From NCBI GenBank assembly GCA_937910305.1, contig CALEPS010000021.1:1-18585 (forward strand): a stretch of DNA of 18,585 bases, written 5' to 3'. Position 1 is the first letter of the stretch, and each line of letters starts with the position of its first letter. The notes beneath the pieces are model-generated. The model was given only the letters and a program-made list of their open reading frames with translations, was not told the DNA's origin and made no database searches. Source of the DNA: an uncultured Bacteroidales bacterium. Its GTDB lineage: Bacteria > Bacteroidota > Bacteroidia > Bacteroidales > Paludibacteraceae. The translations under genes and the position numbers were made by a program. Positions 7,201 through 15,475 of this stretch are shown here, piece by piece.

Positions 7201-10200
7201 ACGGTAGCGCTCAAAGATGGAGTGAATGTCAATGAAGCGCAACAAGCATCCATGGGCAATACCTGCGTGTTGACTCTCTCGGATGACTATACGTATAACC
7301 ATGAGGAATTATCTTTGCCTATTGTGATTGTTTCCCCGAGTGAAATCACCTACAAACATTCGGATTATGGTACATACGTTGTTACCTACAGCGATAATGA
7401 GCCGCATACGGTTTCGAGTGCAGATTATGTAAAAACAATTACAGAAACAGATCCTGCACTTTATGTAGTTACCTTGAGTGCTCCTACTCCTACAGCCTCC
7501 GGCTATGTGTTCCAAGGATGGAAGATCGGCGAAGAGATTGTATCTTGCGCTGCTTCGTTTACGACCTCTATTGGTAGGGATTGTGAAGTAATAGCACTAT
7601 TTGACCAGATTAAGGGCGAATATTTCAAGGTGGGAAATGTTTATTATGATGATCTCACCAGAGCACTTAGCGTGGCGGGCAATTCAGCCGTGGATAAAGT
7701 AGTCACTGTAACCAAAGATACCATCTTGGGTGATGGCCATACACCGATTACTTATACTATTCCTGCCGGTGTAACCCTGTTAGTCCCATACAAAGATAAC
7801 TTCTATACCTTGCAAGAAACGCCGGAGATCGTAAACATGGCAAACAAAGAGGTGTTATCCGCATATCGTACGCTCACGCTAACGGATGGTGTGAATATCA
7901 TTTGTAACGGAAATATCTGCGTTTCAGCTAAGATACTGTCTTCCAACGGAGGTAATAAATCGGCTTATCCTACGGATGAGTGCGGTGTGATCAATATGAC
8001 GCATGGTGGACATATTGAATTGAATAGCGGTGCGAACCTCTACTGCTGGGGTTATATCAAGGGTCAGGATATGGACCAAGGAAATAATACCGTTGGTACC
8101 GGTACCGTTACCGCCAACGCCGGTTCGGTTGTTTGGGAGAACTTCGAGTTAGGCGATTGGCGAGGAGGTTCCGCTTCCTTGGATATCTATAACAACAACG
8201 TTATTGACAAGCGTAAACTCTTCCCGTTCCAGAGCTATGCGATTCAGAATATCGAAGTACCGACTGCTTTTATGTACGGTTCGGTAATGCGTAATTTCAC
8301 CAGTATCACTACCGGCCTGGGCGACCATGCAGCGGTATTCTCAATGATTGGTCCTTCTGAGACCATGTTCTTGCTTACCGATGAGCAGTCGATGGTACGC
8401 ACGTGGTATGATCCGACGACGGACTTGACCTGCTATGAGTTGAGCGGTACGGCGCAATTGGATGCATTGCATATTACGGTATATGTATCGATGAGTTCAG
8501 AGGACTTCATCTTACCTATCTGCAATAGTATGCACATCATCTTAAAGGATTGTAACATGACGCTCTCCAACCCGCTTATGATGCAGGCAGGTTCTATCAT
8601 CGAGATAAAACCGACGGGTACGGTTAATCTGGAGAACGAACTCTATATGTATGATAAGGACCAATGGGGGTTGTATGCGCACAACTACTATTTCCGTTCC
8701 TTCAATAGCCTCACCAGCCATAAAGACCGTGGTGCAGAAGACTCCAAAGAGGGGCTGGATGATGCGAAGCTGATTGTGGATGGTGTGCTGAATGTACAGA
8801 ATGGTGGTAAGATCTATACTACAGCCGGCGGAGCAAACGTGATGGGTAACGGTGGCGGCGAACTTCATTTCAAGCAAGCGCTACCCGGTCCGGAACGTTT
8901 GTGGGCAGTCAGAGTGATTGGTGAATTACCATACATCAAATGGGAATATAATGACGCAACGGCCGCTAACCTCTGCAATGAAGATAACTCCTATACCAAA
9001 AGCCAAGCAAGTACTTCTTATTATAATATACATGGTCGCTGGTTTGAGGAGGAGGATAAAAACGAACTATCGGATCACACCTATTGGTTCCGTTACCTCA
9101 GTGATGGTAACACTGGAGAAGTGGAAGGAACAGCTGCTGTTTATTCGCACGATAAGACCGGTCTGGAAGCACGCATGAAGTGGTTCAATGTATCGCAGGA
9201 TGTGGAAGCCGAAGATTACTGTCCGGACTGGTGGAAAGGCGCGACCCCGACTGCTTTCTACAACTATTCCATGCTCGGCGAATGGCATCAGTTCATTGAG
9301 ACGGAAAATGCTAATATATATAGTGGTTCCGATAACAAACTATATCAGAAAGACGGATGTATGATGGCCGAAGAGGGAGCTGTAGATAAAAATTGTCTCT
9401 ATACCTTTGATGGTGTAAAGAAGGCATTAGTAGATGGTCATTTCATACCGCTTGAAAGCAACGGTTACGACCCTGCTTATCACAATGGAGAGCAATACTA
9501 TATCTGCTTCTCCGGCTGTAACTGGCATGAGGCTACTCCGTATGCCGGTGAAAGCAAGGCTTATACCATCCATCCTGAAGATGAGGATCTGCATTATATC
9601 TGGTTCAATAACGACTGGATGAATGTGTTGCGCGACGAGCCTTTCTTCTATACAATGGACGAGCAGACCAATGTCAAGACCTATTATGAGTATGTCAACG
9701 GCGACTGGGAGATTGCGACCCCGTATGTCAGCGTCACCGATGCCGCAGAGACCCGTACGTTCTACATGATTAAGGAGGCTTTCAATGTAGCTTCTATCAA
9801 GAAAAACGCTACTATCACCCTCTTGCGTGACCTGCCGAACGTATCGGAGGTATTGAGCTATTCGACGCAGAACACAACCTGCACGCTCGACCTGAACGGA
9901 CATCTCTTGGGCGGTAATATAGCAAACTTGCTAACCGTCAACGCACCGGGTGCCACATTCACGATTACCGATAATACTGCTCTGAAATTAGGTAAGATCA
10001 GCAACACCCAAAGCAAAGCGGTCTATGTGCAGAAAGGTGCGCTTGTTGTAGCTAACGGTACCATCGAAACAACCGCTGCTAACGCTATCGAAGGAGCTGC
10101 TTCAACAACCATTACCATCAACGGCGGTTATTTCGCAGCGAATACAAAATGTGTACAGACAGCAGGCTCTTGCTCTATCAGCGGTGGTTATTTTACCAAA

Positions 10201-12669
10201 GATGCGAACTTGATAGCCTATGCAGCTGCGCATAAGTATCCGTTTGAGACGACCGATCCGAAATATAAATATGAAGTATCCGATGCATGGACAATCATCT
10301 TCAAGAATGGCGAGACCACGCTCCAGACGCTGCGTCTGAAGCCGGGTGAGACGCCTGTCTATACGGAAAACCAACCGACGAAAGACAATCAGAAATTCAC
10401 CGGCTGGTCTCCTGCCATAGTTCCGGCAACAGCTGATGTAACCTATCAGGCACAGTTTGAAACAGCAAGTGCAAGCGAGAGCCGCGTCACGTTGAACTCC
10501 AACGGAGGTAACGAAGGCTTGCAGTATGTATATGTTTCTACAGGTAGTGCAATAGGTACCGTACCGGAGGGAACCACCAAAGAGGGTTATATCTTCGCCG
10601 GTTGGTTCACAGCCGCCAATGGAGGCACGCAGATAACGTCATCCACTACCGTTTCGGCAGACGTAACCTGGTATGCACACTACACAAAGGCTTCCTATAC
10701 ATTGACTTGGGATGCTAATGGCGGCGAGTTGTCCGGAGTTTATACCCATGGCGAAGTTGAGTACGGCGCAGCTATCACCGCTCCGACGGCTACGATGTCC
10801 GGTCACACCTTCCTCTGTTGGAATGTTACTCCGGCTGCGACTATGCCTGCGCAAAACGTAACATACACTGCCCAATGGTCCATTGCCGCTAAACACTTCT
10901 TGCAGAACATTGATGGGTCGTATCCTGCAGCTCCGGAAGCAACTGAGGATATATCCGGCGAGGCAGGTGAGTATGTTACTCCGGCAGCGAAGACCTATGA
11001 CGGCTTTATCACGCCGGCAACGCAGACGGTTCGGATCGGTGAAACGACTGAGGTAACGTATAACTACGCTCGTCGTACCTATACACTCACCCTTGATGCT
11101 ACAACCAACGGCGGTACTTGCGCTACAGCTTCGGTTGAAGTAAAACATGGCGCTACACCAACGCTGCCGGTAGCTACTAAAGAGGGCTATACCTTCCAAG
11201 GATGGTTTACCAATCCTCTTGCCGGAGATCGGATAACCAATGAGACAACCATTCTCCGAAACATAGGTACCCTCTATGCCCATTTCATATATCCTGATAT
11301 CATCGTAGGAACGAGTGAAGATGCATCAAGCGAAGATAAGACGCTTACGGAGCCTGAAATAGAGGTGAACTCTCTCATTGTAGAAAAGGATGGTACAATC
11401 AGGTTCGATGCCGGTGCCTCATTGCAGGTTGAAAATCTCATTCTTGAGGCAACGACTACAGCATCCGGCCAGATTCTCGGTCTGACAGGATCTAATCTGA
11501 AGGTAATGAACCATGCCTATTTCGATCTTACGATCAATGCCAAAGCCCGTACATGGTACACTGTGGCTGTACCATGGAATGTAGATGCAGCAAGTGGCAT
11601 CATTGTGAATGACACCCCGTTACGGTTGGGTACCGATATGGATGTCATTCGCTATGACGGAGCACAACGTGCAGCGGCTGGTAAGGTGAAGGATTGGATC
11701 TATCTGGAGTACGAAGGAGACAAAACGATGTATCCCGGTACGCTTTATATGATTTATTTGGCTAATGATGCTTCTGTCATCCGCTTCAAAAAGAAAGACG
11801 GACCGATTCTCACTACCTCACTAAACGTCTATGCTCATCCGTCTGAGAATGTAATGGATGCCGGATGGAATGGTATCGCTAACCCTGCCCTCTATCATGC
11901 CTATATCAATGCGAGTGCCAATACATACACCAAGGCGAACTTCGCGCAGAAGTATAATCCGGCTAACGAGGCATACGATGCAATTGATTTGACGCAACCG
12001 GAGAACCAATTGATCGTAGGTGCACCAATCTTTGTTCAGGTGGCGAGTGACAAACCTAATGTTGTTGCATATACCACATGGAGCGAAGCAGCTGCTCATG
12101 CACCTCGCCGTGCTCCGCGGGTGGATAATGCGTACTATGAGGTACAGATTTCTGCCGGTGAGGCATATACCGACCGTATCTATCTCCAGACACTGGAAGA
12201 CAAGGAGGACCGTTATGTCATCGGTCTCGATCTCGCGAAAGCAGGAGTCAGCAACAAGGTGGCGCAGATGTGGGTTAACCGCTATAATGCGAAACTCTGT
12301 GTCAACACCACCGCTCCGGTAGGCAAGACTGCTACCTATCCGTTGGGTATCTCTGTTCCGGAGAGCGGAACCTATCAGATATCCTCGGCTACGGAGATGC
12401 AGAACAATCAGGAACTGTATGTTACCCGTAACGGCAGCGCGATCTGGAATCTGGCATACGGTCCTTATACCGTCACGCTGGATAAGGGTACCTATGCTGA
12501 GTATGGTATCAAACTGATTCAGTCCAATGCTCCGGCAGTGACCACCGGTGTGGATCAAACACAAACTACAAACGACAAACAACAAATCCCAAAAGTTATC
12601 ATCGATAACCAAGTCTATATCGTCCGTGAGGGTGCGCTTTATACCATCACCGGCCAGAAAGTAGAATAA
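4204..12669 (+). CDS. Giant secreted multi-domain surface protein with InlB-type (Listeria-Bacteroides) repeats
   Basis: A 2821-residue exported protein. Residues 1-35 are a signal peptide with basic N-region, hydrophobic core and AVMA cleavage site. Then follow a beta-rich N-terminal region; a lectin-like or ricin-like segment from about residue 196 (KYYIYNITTGKFLKAP); Ig-like beta domains at about 350-1050; an InlB-like repeat with GYVFQGW at 1100; a large beta-helix-like centre (about 1150-1600); a pectin-lyase-like segment at about 1872-2024 (TLDLNGHLLGG, TITINGGYF, SISGGYF); and a cluster of InlB B-type repeats with GW motifs near 2068, 2128, 2200 and 2328, interrupted by a MucBP-like segment at about 2229-2293. 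The C-terminal part has a module starting ARTWYTVAVPWNV (about 2448-2539), an APRRAPR linker at about 2632, a beta domain, and the tail VYIVREGALYTITGQKVE, which resembles the first strands of a type IX sorting domain. No catalytic motif is recognised. An adhesion or structural role is plausible but inferred. Parts, especially about 4750-5270, look more AT-rich than the neighbouring operons. Confidence 0.9.
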   Translation: MRKTNSLMPLGLRKNLFRLLMVLLAIGWSTNAVMAAPSYFRVEIIPVLENGAVGKLFACDNSSANSQYNYYLYNIGKDGLWTVCSDESTHWEQTIEHGAGGKPQFYMMAQPGDKRTMFYGWYWDAACTERLSSTASGTVPFTHSFTVSGNGRTLTSYPSAAAAEAGTKIVIYAKFVKTVPDFDWSTFAVTPKDEGKYYIYNITTGKFLKAPQGNGSSSNPPVVTANPAEATLFTCDSVSKGTKSTDYDSDGVKEERSYKKCWFTYNDNGTTRYASSSGHGYWSTTSNPNTINYWINVWSGASWGKDTLMIVKGDASGSHFSNSLVTYLDGSVNYDSPGGLKWNSGFYWTFIPEAALLSQSAVTSLNENGTVTIDASPTATGTAYVKFNVSSASIPAGFEYELTGGDGHFTLGDATCSGGVLTVPVTYTAQNVHAVSSPASTATVTVTSVNGGDPVEGTVTAYVDLQPKFALMVDELDWNAEGETFYKGMEIAASQRTYLANKLIYNPAQTTGIAANNATWTATIEGTNADQFKFANGTREVSGAYSASLLDVIYAPTTTGEHTATLHIVTSYTASNGEQTYQKNITLQGTGSAASRITFAANGSETPLTAESYNYGDIIGTNHKDVTAELFISQITNPSYVWNDPAEVFELDESTIDLTKKNQTLSFRAHPDNPVATNTDYTATLTVSGKGTANEDVSATLTLTYRALPLTQTTVEWHWGTMKENRTVTNPISTNSDGAWVLTKTAGDAVTYNDASKSATAAYLHHEPGKKAAYILSIPQTDTYTAFEQEYETEIIPLPAHVVIDRQEYLGDDKAGTDGEYGKVSKWASAWESWDDATKTLQVKGDKIWFYFSGQTKFEFDFTERSGAWYLYEYDANNTQHTIWNTSYTPTLGHQVIDISPNTVKIEMKGNGKMTNIEYYEVDTISANYPQVALIRDGNNVSSLDVTTTFSNKRVVTASLNATAAQYFEIRSTSKTTGSSFVFNGDDGLGLGLTQNKLITVALKDGVNVNEAQQASMGNTCVLTLSDDYTYNHEELSLPIVIVSPSEITYKHSDYGTYVVTYSDNEPHTVSSADYVKTITETDPALYVVTLSAPTPTASGYVFQGWKIGEEIVSCAASFTTSIGRDCEVIALFDQIKGEYFKVGNVYYDDLTRALSVAGNSAVDKVVTVTKDTILGDGHTPITYTIPAGVTLLVPYKDNFYTLQETPEIVNMANKEVLSAYRTLTLTDGVNIICNGNICVSAKILSSNGGNKSAYPTDECGVINMTHGGHIELNSGANLYCWGYIKGQDMDQGNNTVGTGTVTANAGSVVWENFELGDWRGGSASLDIYNNNVIDKRKLFPFQSYAIQNIEVPTAFMYGSVMRNFTSITTGLGDHAAVFSMIGPSETMFLLTDEQSMVRTWYDPTTDLTCYELSGTAQLDALHITVYVSMSSEDFILPICNSMHIILKDCNMTLSNPLMMQAGSIIEIKPTGTVNLENELYMYDKDQWGLYAHNYYFRSFNSLTSHKDRGAEDSKEGLDDAKLIVDGVLNVQNGGKIYTTAGGANVMGNGGGELHFKQALPGPERLWAVRVIGELPYIKWEYNDATAANLCNEDNSYTKSQASTSYYNIHGRWFEEEDKNELSDHTYWFRYLSDGNTGEVEGTAAVYSHDKTGLEARMKWFNVSQDVEAEDYCPDWWKGATPTAFYNYSMLGEWHQFIETENANIYSGSDNKLYQKDGCMMAEEGAVDKNCLYTFDGVKKALVDGHFIPLESNGYDPAYHNGEQYYICFSGCNWHEATPYAGESKAYTIHPEDEDLHYIWFNNDWMNVLRDEPFFYTMDEQTNVKTYYEYVNGDWEIATPYVSVTDAAETRTFYMIKEAFNVASIKKNATITLLRDLPNVSEVLSYSTQNTTCTLDLNGHLLGGNIANLLTVNAPGATFTITDNTALKLGKISNTQSKAVYVQKGALVVANGTIETTAANAIEGAASTTITINGGYFAANTKCVQTAGSCSISGGYFTKDANLIAYAAAHKYPFETTDPKYKYEVSDAWTIIFKNGETTLQTLRLKPGETPVYTENQPTKDNQKFTGWSPAIVPATADVTYQAQFETASASESRVTLNSNGGNEGLQYVYVSTGSAIGTVPEGTTKEGYIFAGWFTAANGGTQITSSTTVSADVTWYAHYTKASYTLTWDANGGELSGVYTHGEVEYGAAITAPTATMSGHTFLCWNVTPAATMPAQNVTYTAQWSIAAKHFLQNIDGSYPAAPEATEDISGEAGEYVTPAAKTYDGFITPATQTVRIGETTEVTYNYARRTYTLTLDATTNGGTCATASVEVKHGATPTLPVATKEGYTFQGWFTNPLAGDRITNETTILRNIGTLYAHFIYPDIIVGTSEDASSEDKTLTEPEIEVNSLIVEKDGTIRFDAGASLQVENLILEATTTASGQILGLTGSNLKVMNHAYFDLTINAKARTWYTVAVPWNVDAASGIIVNDTPLRLGTDMDVIRYDGAQRAAAGKVKDWIYLEYEGDKTMYPGTLYMIYLANDASVIRFKKKDGPILTTSLNVYAHPSENVMDAGWNGIANPALYHAYINASANTYTKANFAQKYNPANEAYDAIDLTQPENQLIVGAPIFVQVASDKPNVVAYTTWSEAAAHAPRRAPRVDNAYYEVQISAGEAYTDRIYLQTLEDKEDRYVIGLDLAKAGVSNKVAQMWVNRYNAKLCVNTTAPVGKTATYPLGISVPESGTYQISSATEMQNNQELYVTRNGSAIWNLAYGPYTVTLDKGTYAEYGIKLIQSNAPAVTTGVDQTQTTNDKQQIPKVIIDNQVYIVREGALYTITGQKVE

Positions 12670-12692
12670 CAGACTAAATTAACAATAACAAT

Positions 12693-12827
12693 ATGGAAAA
12701 GAAAGTGTATGTAACGCCTCTTGTAGAGGCAACACAAATTAACATGAAAGTCGGAGTATTGGCTCTAACTTCAACTGGAGGACCGAGTCCTGCTCCGCGC
12801 CCTCGCGGAGAAAAGAGTGTATTTTAA
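12693..12827 (+). CDS. Small 44-residue Pro-rich peptide of the Bacteroidales MEKKxYxxP type
   Basis: An ATG frame encodes 44 residues: MEKKVYVTPLVEATQINM, a short hydrophobic patch KVGVLALTSTGG, then PSPAPRPRGEKSVF. There is no signal peptide. The pattern of a Lys-rich start, Y-x-x-P, an amphipathic middle, a short LLA(L/S)S-like patch and a Gly/Pro-rich polar tail is one I associate with very common short hypothetical proteins of Prevotella and relatives, whose function is unknown to me. The coding claim is supported by an A-rich leader closely like the one before the giant gene (AACAATAACAATATG), by its place 24 bases after that gene, and by the next ATG lying 5 bases after its TAA, which suggests co-transcription and perhaps translational coupling. 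Confidence 0.65.
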   Translation: MEKKVYVTPLVEATQINMKVGVLALTSTGGPSPAPRPRGEKSVF

Positions 12828-12832
12828 AAGAT

Positions 12833-14692
12833 ATGCTCTTTCCAAAAAGAAAATATAAGAACATGCTCACAACTACTGTCCTGTTATGGATGGTAGTTGT
12901 GAGTGCATTTGCTCAAACGGGCAGGACATGTGCTGACCCTATTCCTCTTGGTAAGAACTATAGTGCCAATATTACGCAAGCGGGAACGGTATGGTATGTG
13001 GCGAACACTTTCGACCTGCCGCTTACCGTCAGATTCTACCCGTCAAAGGTCTCTGACCAACTACCGGAGGTACAGATGGATTTCTCTTGCACACCCGGTG
13101 TCTATGAGGACTCTATCATCTGTGCCTTGTTCTGCCACGACCAGGGAGGTTATCTCATGCTTCCCCACACTGCCACACTGACCACCAAAACAGAGAATGG
13201 TCAGACCTATTATGAGGTTTCGATGGGTGAGTTCTACCGGGATATGCTGCTCCGGGCCGGAATCAGTTACAATGTACAAGTGTACGTGAAGGTGACTTAT
13301 TACGGAAAAGGAACTATCAATCTGACCCCCGATGTGGAATTCTCGCAGTGCATGGAAACAGACAAATGGCTGCTTTTAGGTGTGCCCCAGTCTGTCGCCC
13401 CTAACGATGAAGAGACCTATTTCATAGCTCCTTATTCCAACTGGAGCACAGATTCTATCCGGTATATATGGGAAGGTGAATCACCTGCCACAGTAGTTCT
13501 TGGGACTACCTGTTCTTTTGAACCCATGAATGCATTAGATGTTCAGCGGGTGGATGTCTGGACAATGGCGGCAGGGGGAGATACGCTCAATCATACTAAT
13601 GCTGAAATTCAGTATTATATGACTTATATGAACAACCCTACAAACAAAGCAAAAGGCGGTGTATTTTACGTCAAAGTGGTGAGTGAGGGGGCTGGAACAC
13701 TGAAAGTGGAACGTATGCCGGTTCCTCCACCGGAAGGAGGGGCGATAGAGATGCATTATAACCAACCTACGCCCATCCATCGAAATGATACCAACACCTT
13801 GTATGCCATATCCACAGCATGGACGGAAGACACACGGTTTATAGTGCCTACAGACTATATTGTACGTATGTATGTGGGCTTGAGTGCGGATTTCACGCCC
13901 GCTACGGCAGTGGACTCTTTCCGCTTCTCAAGTACAGAAGCGGGACGTGAACTGTTATGGAATAAAGCCCGCTTGGAGACGCTCAAAAGCATGACTTCCG
14001 GTCGTTTCCTCTATGTCCGCTTCCTATGTAACACAGAGACTTCTGTCACTCCGCAGTATTGGACACCATCCGTGTGCTATGACAAAACGGAGGCTCTGAC
14101 TGCATCCACCATTACCCTTCAAAACAGGTCCAACAAGGTCTATCGTATCCGCTATAATGACTGGAAAGGAGGGGATATTACTTTCTCCTGGAACAAGAAT
14201 TCCGACTGCCCGTTCTATATTGGAGACACATGTGTTGTTCCTACCAATGCAAGCAGCATCCATGTGATATACAACTCCGTGATTCCAAAATCTTCTTCGG
14301 TCACAATTCCTGCCGTTGACATAGCGAAATGGGTAAGGCATGTGGATCCTGACGGATATCTTTATATCCGCTTCTATCCTTCCGCTAAAGGGGATGTAAC
14401 GGTATCCAGTTCCCGCCCGGAAGAGACAGACCCTCAACCTGATAGCCATCAGCATGCTACTATAGCCGTTCTTTGCAGCACAGAGACCGGAATGGAGGGT
14501 GAACGACAATACATTGTGAACGTATCACAAGCCCAGCAGATGTCACTTTACGGAGGGGAAATGACGGCTTCAACAGGTACACCCATACAATCGTGGTTCC
14601 AAGAACCGGCAAATCAGCACCTTCTGTCTCTCCAACCGGGGGAATATACGCTTTGCGGGGCAAAAGAATCCATTCTTATCATGGTGGAATAA
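12833..14692 (+). CDS. Secreted protein of four repeated beta-rich modules, function unknown
   Basis: A 619-residue exported protein. Residues 1-27 form a signal peptide (basic start, TTTVLLWMVVV core, SAFA before Gln28); Met11 (base 12863) is a possible alternative start. The mature part appears to consist of four related modules of about 110-140 residues, beginning near residues 29, 170, 300 and 415. Shared themes are an aromatic 'Y-x-I/F...W' strand (YFIAPYSNW, YAISTAWTEDTRF, YRIRYNDWKGGDITFSW), a middle 'V-x-x-G-x-x-C' or equivalent (VVLGTTCSF, FYIGDTCVV), and a closing strand with GG/DG-aromatic-Y/V-V/I-R/K (GGVFYVKVVSEGAGTLKVE, GRFLYVRFL, DGYLYIRFYPSAKGDVTV). The end, LQPGEYTLCGAKESILIMVE, resembles the last strands of a type IX sorting domain (L-x-x-G-x-Y). 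I recognise no named domain or active site. Its place after the giant gene and small peptide suggests a joint cell-surface role. Confidence 0.82.
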   Translation: MLFPKRKYKNMLTTTVLLWMVVVSAFAQTGRTCADPIPLGKNYSANITQAGTVWYVANTFDLPLTVRFYPSKVSDQLPEVQMDFSCTPGVYEDSIICALFCHDQGGYLMLPHTATLTTKTENGQTYYEVSMGEFYRDMLLRAGISYNVQVYVKVTYYGKGTINLTPDVEFSQCMETDKWLLLGVPQSVAPNDEETYFIAPYSNWSTDSIRYIWEGESPATVVLGTTCSFEPMNALDVQRVDVWTMAAGGDTLNHTNAEIQYYMTYMNNPTNKAKGGVFYVKVVSEGAGTLKVERMPVPPPEGGAIEMHYNQPTPIHRNDTNTLYAISTAWTEDTRFIVPTDYIVRMYVGLSADFTPATAVDSFRFSSTEAGRELLWNKARLETLKSMTSGRFLYVRFLCNTETSVTPQYWTPSVCYDKTEALTASTITLQNRSNKVYRIRYNDWKGGDITFSWNKNSDCPFYIGDTCVVPTNASSIHVIYNSVIPKSSSVTIPAVDIAKWVRHVDPDGYLYIRFYPSAKGDVTVSSSRPEETDPQPDSHQHATIAVLCSTETGMEGERQYIVNVSQAQQMSLYGGEMTASTGTPIQSWFQEPANQHLLSLQPGEYTLCGAKESILIMVE

Positions 14693-14734
14693 ATACCGAT
14701 TTTTCTTAAACAGCATGATAATTCGCATTTTTAC

Positions 14735-14765
14735 TTGCACATGTGCAAAATATTTTGTACCTTTG
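14735..14765 (+). promoter_or_regulatory. Bacteroidota-type promoter of tdk-priA-uridine kinase operon
   Basis: TTGC (14735-14738), a 19-base spacer and TACCTTTG (14758-14765) match the phylum consensus exactly in spacing. Transcription would begin near 14772, giving a leader of about 14 bases before the ATG at 14786. The same TTGC overlaps the upstream TTG that could be read as a start, so the promoter argues for the shorter protein. Confidence 0.78.
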
Positions 14766-14785
14766 CACCCAAAATTGAAATTATC

Positions 14786-15382
14786 ATGTTTTCCGAACGA
14801 GACACCAAAGGCCCGAGTTTGCGTCGGGGATCCATTGAGGTAGTATGCGGTTCTATGTTCTCCGGCAAGACGGAAGAGCTCATCCGCCGCATGAAACGCG
14901 CCAAGTTTGCCAAACTGCGCGTGGAGATTTACAAACCGGCTATTGACGTGCGCTACAGCGATGAAGACGTAGTGAGCCATGACCGCAATGTGATCCAGTC
15001 CACGCCGGTGGACAGCAGTCAGAACATCCTGTTGATGGTTGATGATATCGACGTGGTGGGTATCGACGAGGCGCAGTTCTTCGACATGGGTATCGTCGAT
15101 GTATGCCAGCAACTCGCCAACCGCGGCATCCGCGTGATTGTGGCAGGTCTGGATATGGATTACCGCGGCGTACCGTTCGGTCCTATCCCGGCGCTGATGG
15201 CTATTGCCGACGACGTGTACAAGACCCATGCCATATGTGTCCATTGCGGCGATCTGGCGTATGTGAGCCATCGCCTCGTAGCCTCGGACAAACGCGTCCT
15301 GCTGGGAGAGACGGACAGTTACGAACCTCTATGCCGCGCATGCTATAACAAAGCCATTGCCCAGGAAGAAGAAAAATTGTAA
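14786..15382 (+). CDS. tdk: Thymidine kinase
   Basis: Cytoplasmic type II thymidine kinase, phosphorylating thymidine to dTMP with ATP in pyrimidine salvage. Starting at ATG 14786 the protein has 198 residues, the normal length. The P-loop GSMFSGKT is at residues 22-29, the catalytic Glu in GIDEAQFFD is Glu95, the nucleotide/substrate region GLDMDYRGVPFGP follows, and a four-Cys zinc site is formed by Cys151, Cys154, Cys183 and Cys186. An upstream in-frame TTG at 14735 would add 17 residues but overlaps the promoter -33 element, so I reject it. The TAA stop at 15380-15382 is in the same reading frame as priA downstream; the two coding regions are separated only by that stop and the heptamer array. 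First gene of an operon with priA and a uridine kinase. Confidence 0.97.
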   Translation: MFSERDTKGPSLRRGSIEVVCGSMFSGKTEELIRRMKRAKFAKLRVEIYKPAIDVRYSDEDVVSHDRNVIQSTPVDSSQNILLMVDDIDVVGIDEAQFFDMGIVDVCQQLANRGIRVIVAGLDMDYRGVPFGPIPALMAIADDVYKTHAICVHCGDLAYVSHRLVASDKRVLLGETDSYEPLCRACYNKAIAQEEEKL

Positions 15383-15416
15383 ATTATCAATTATCAATTA
15401 TCAATTATCAATTACC
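15382..15416. repeat. Tandem heptamer array (AATTATC) at tdk/priA junction
   Basis: Four exact copies of AATTATC (15382-15409) and one variant AATTACC (15410-15416). The first base is the last base of the tdk stop. Unlike the other arrays, this unit has no stop codon in any frame, so the array is translatable, and its last copy coincides with where the conserved PriA N-terminus begins. Confidence 0.95.
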
Positions 15417-15475
15417 TTGACGTCATATTACCGTTAGCCATCCGGGACTGTTATACCTATAGCGTTCCGGACGGT

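Noticed and set aside
14735..14785. Upstream TTG start for tdk
   Set aside because: It coincides with the -33 promoter element, lies before the likely transcription start, and the added residues do not resemble thymidine kinases.
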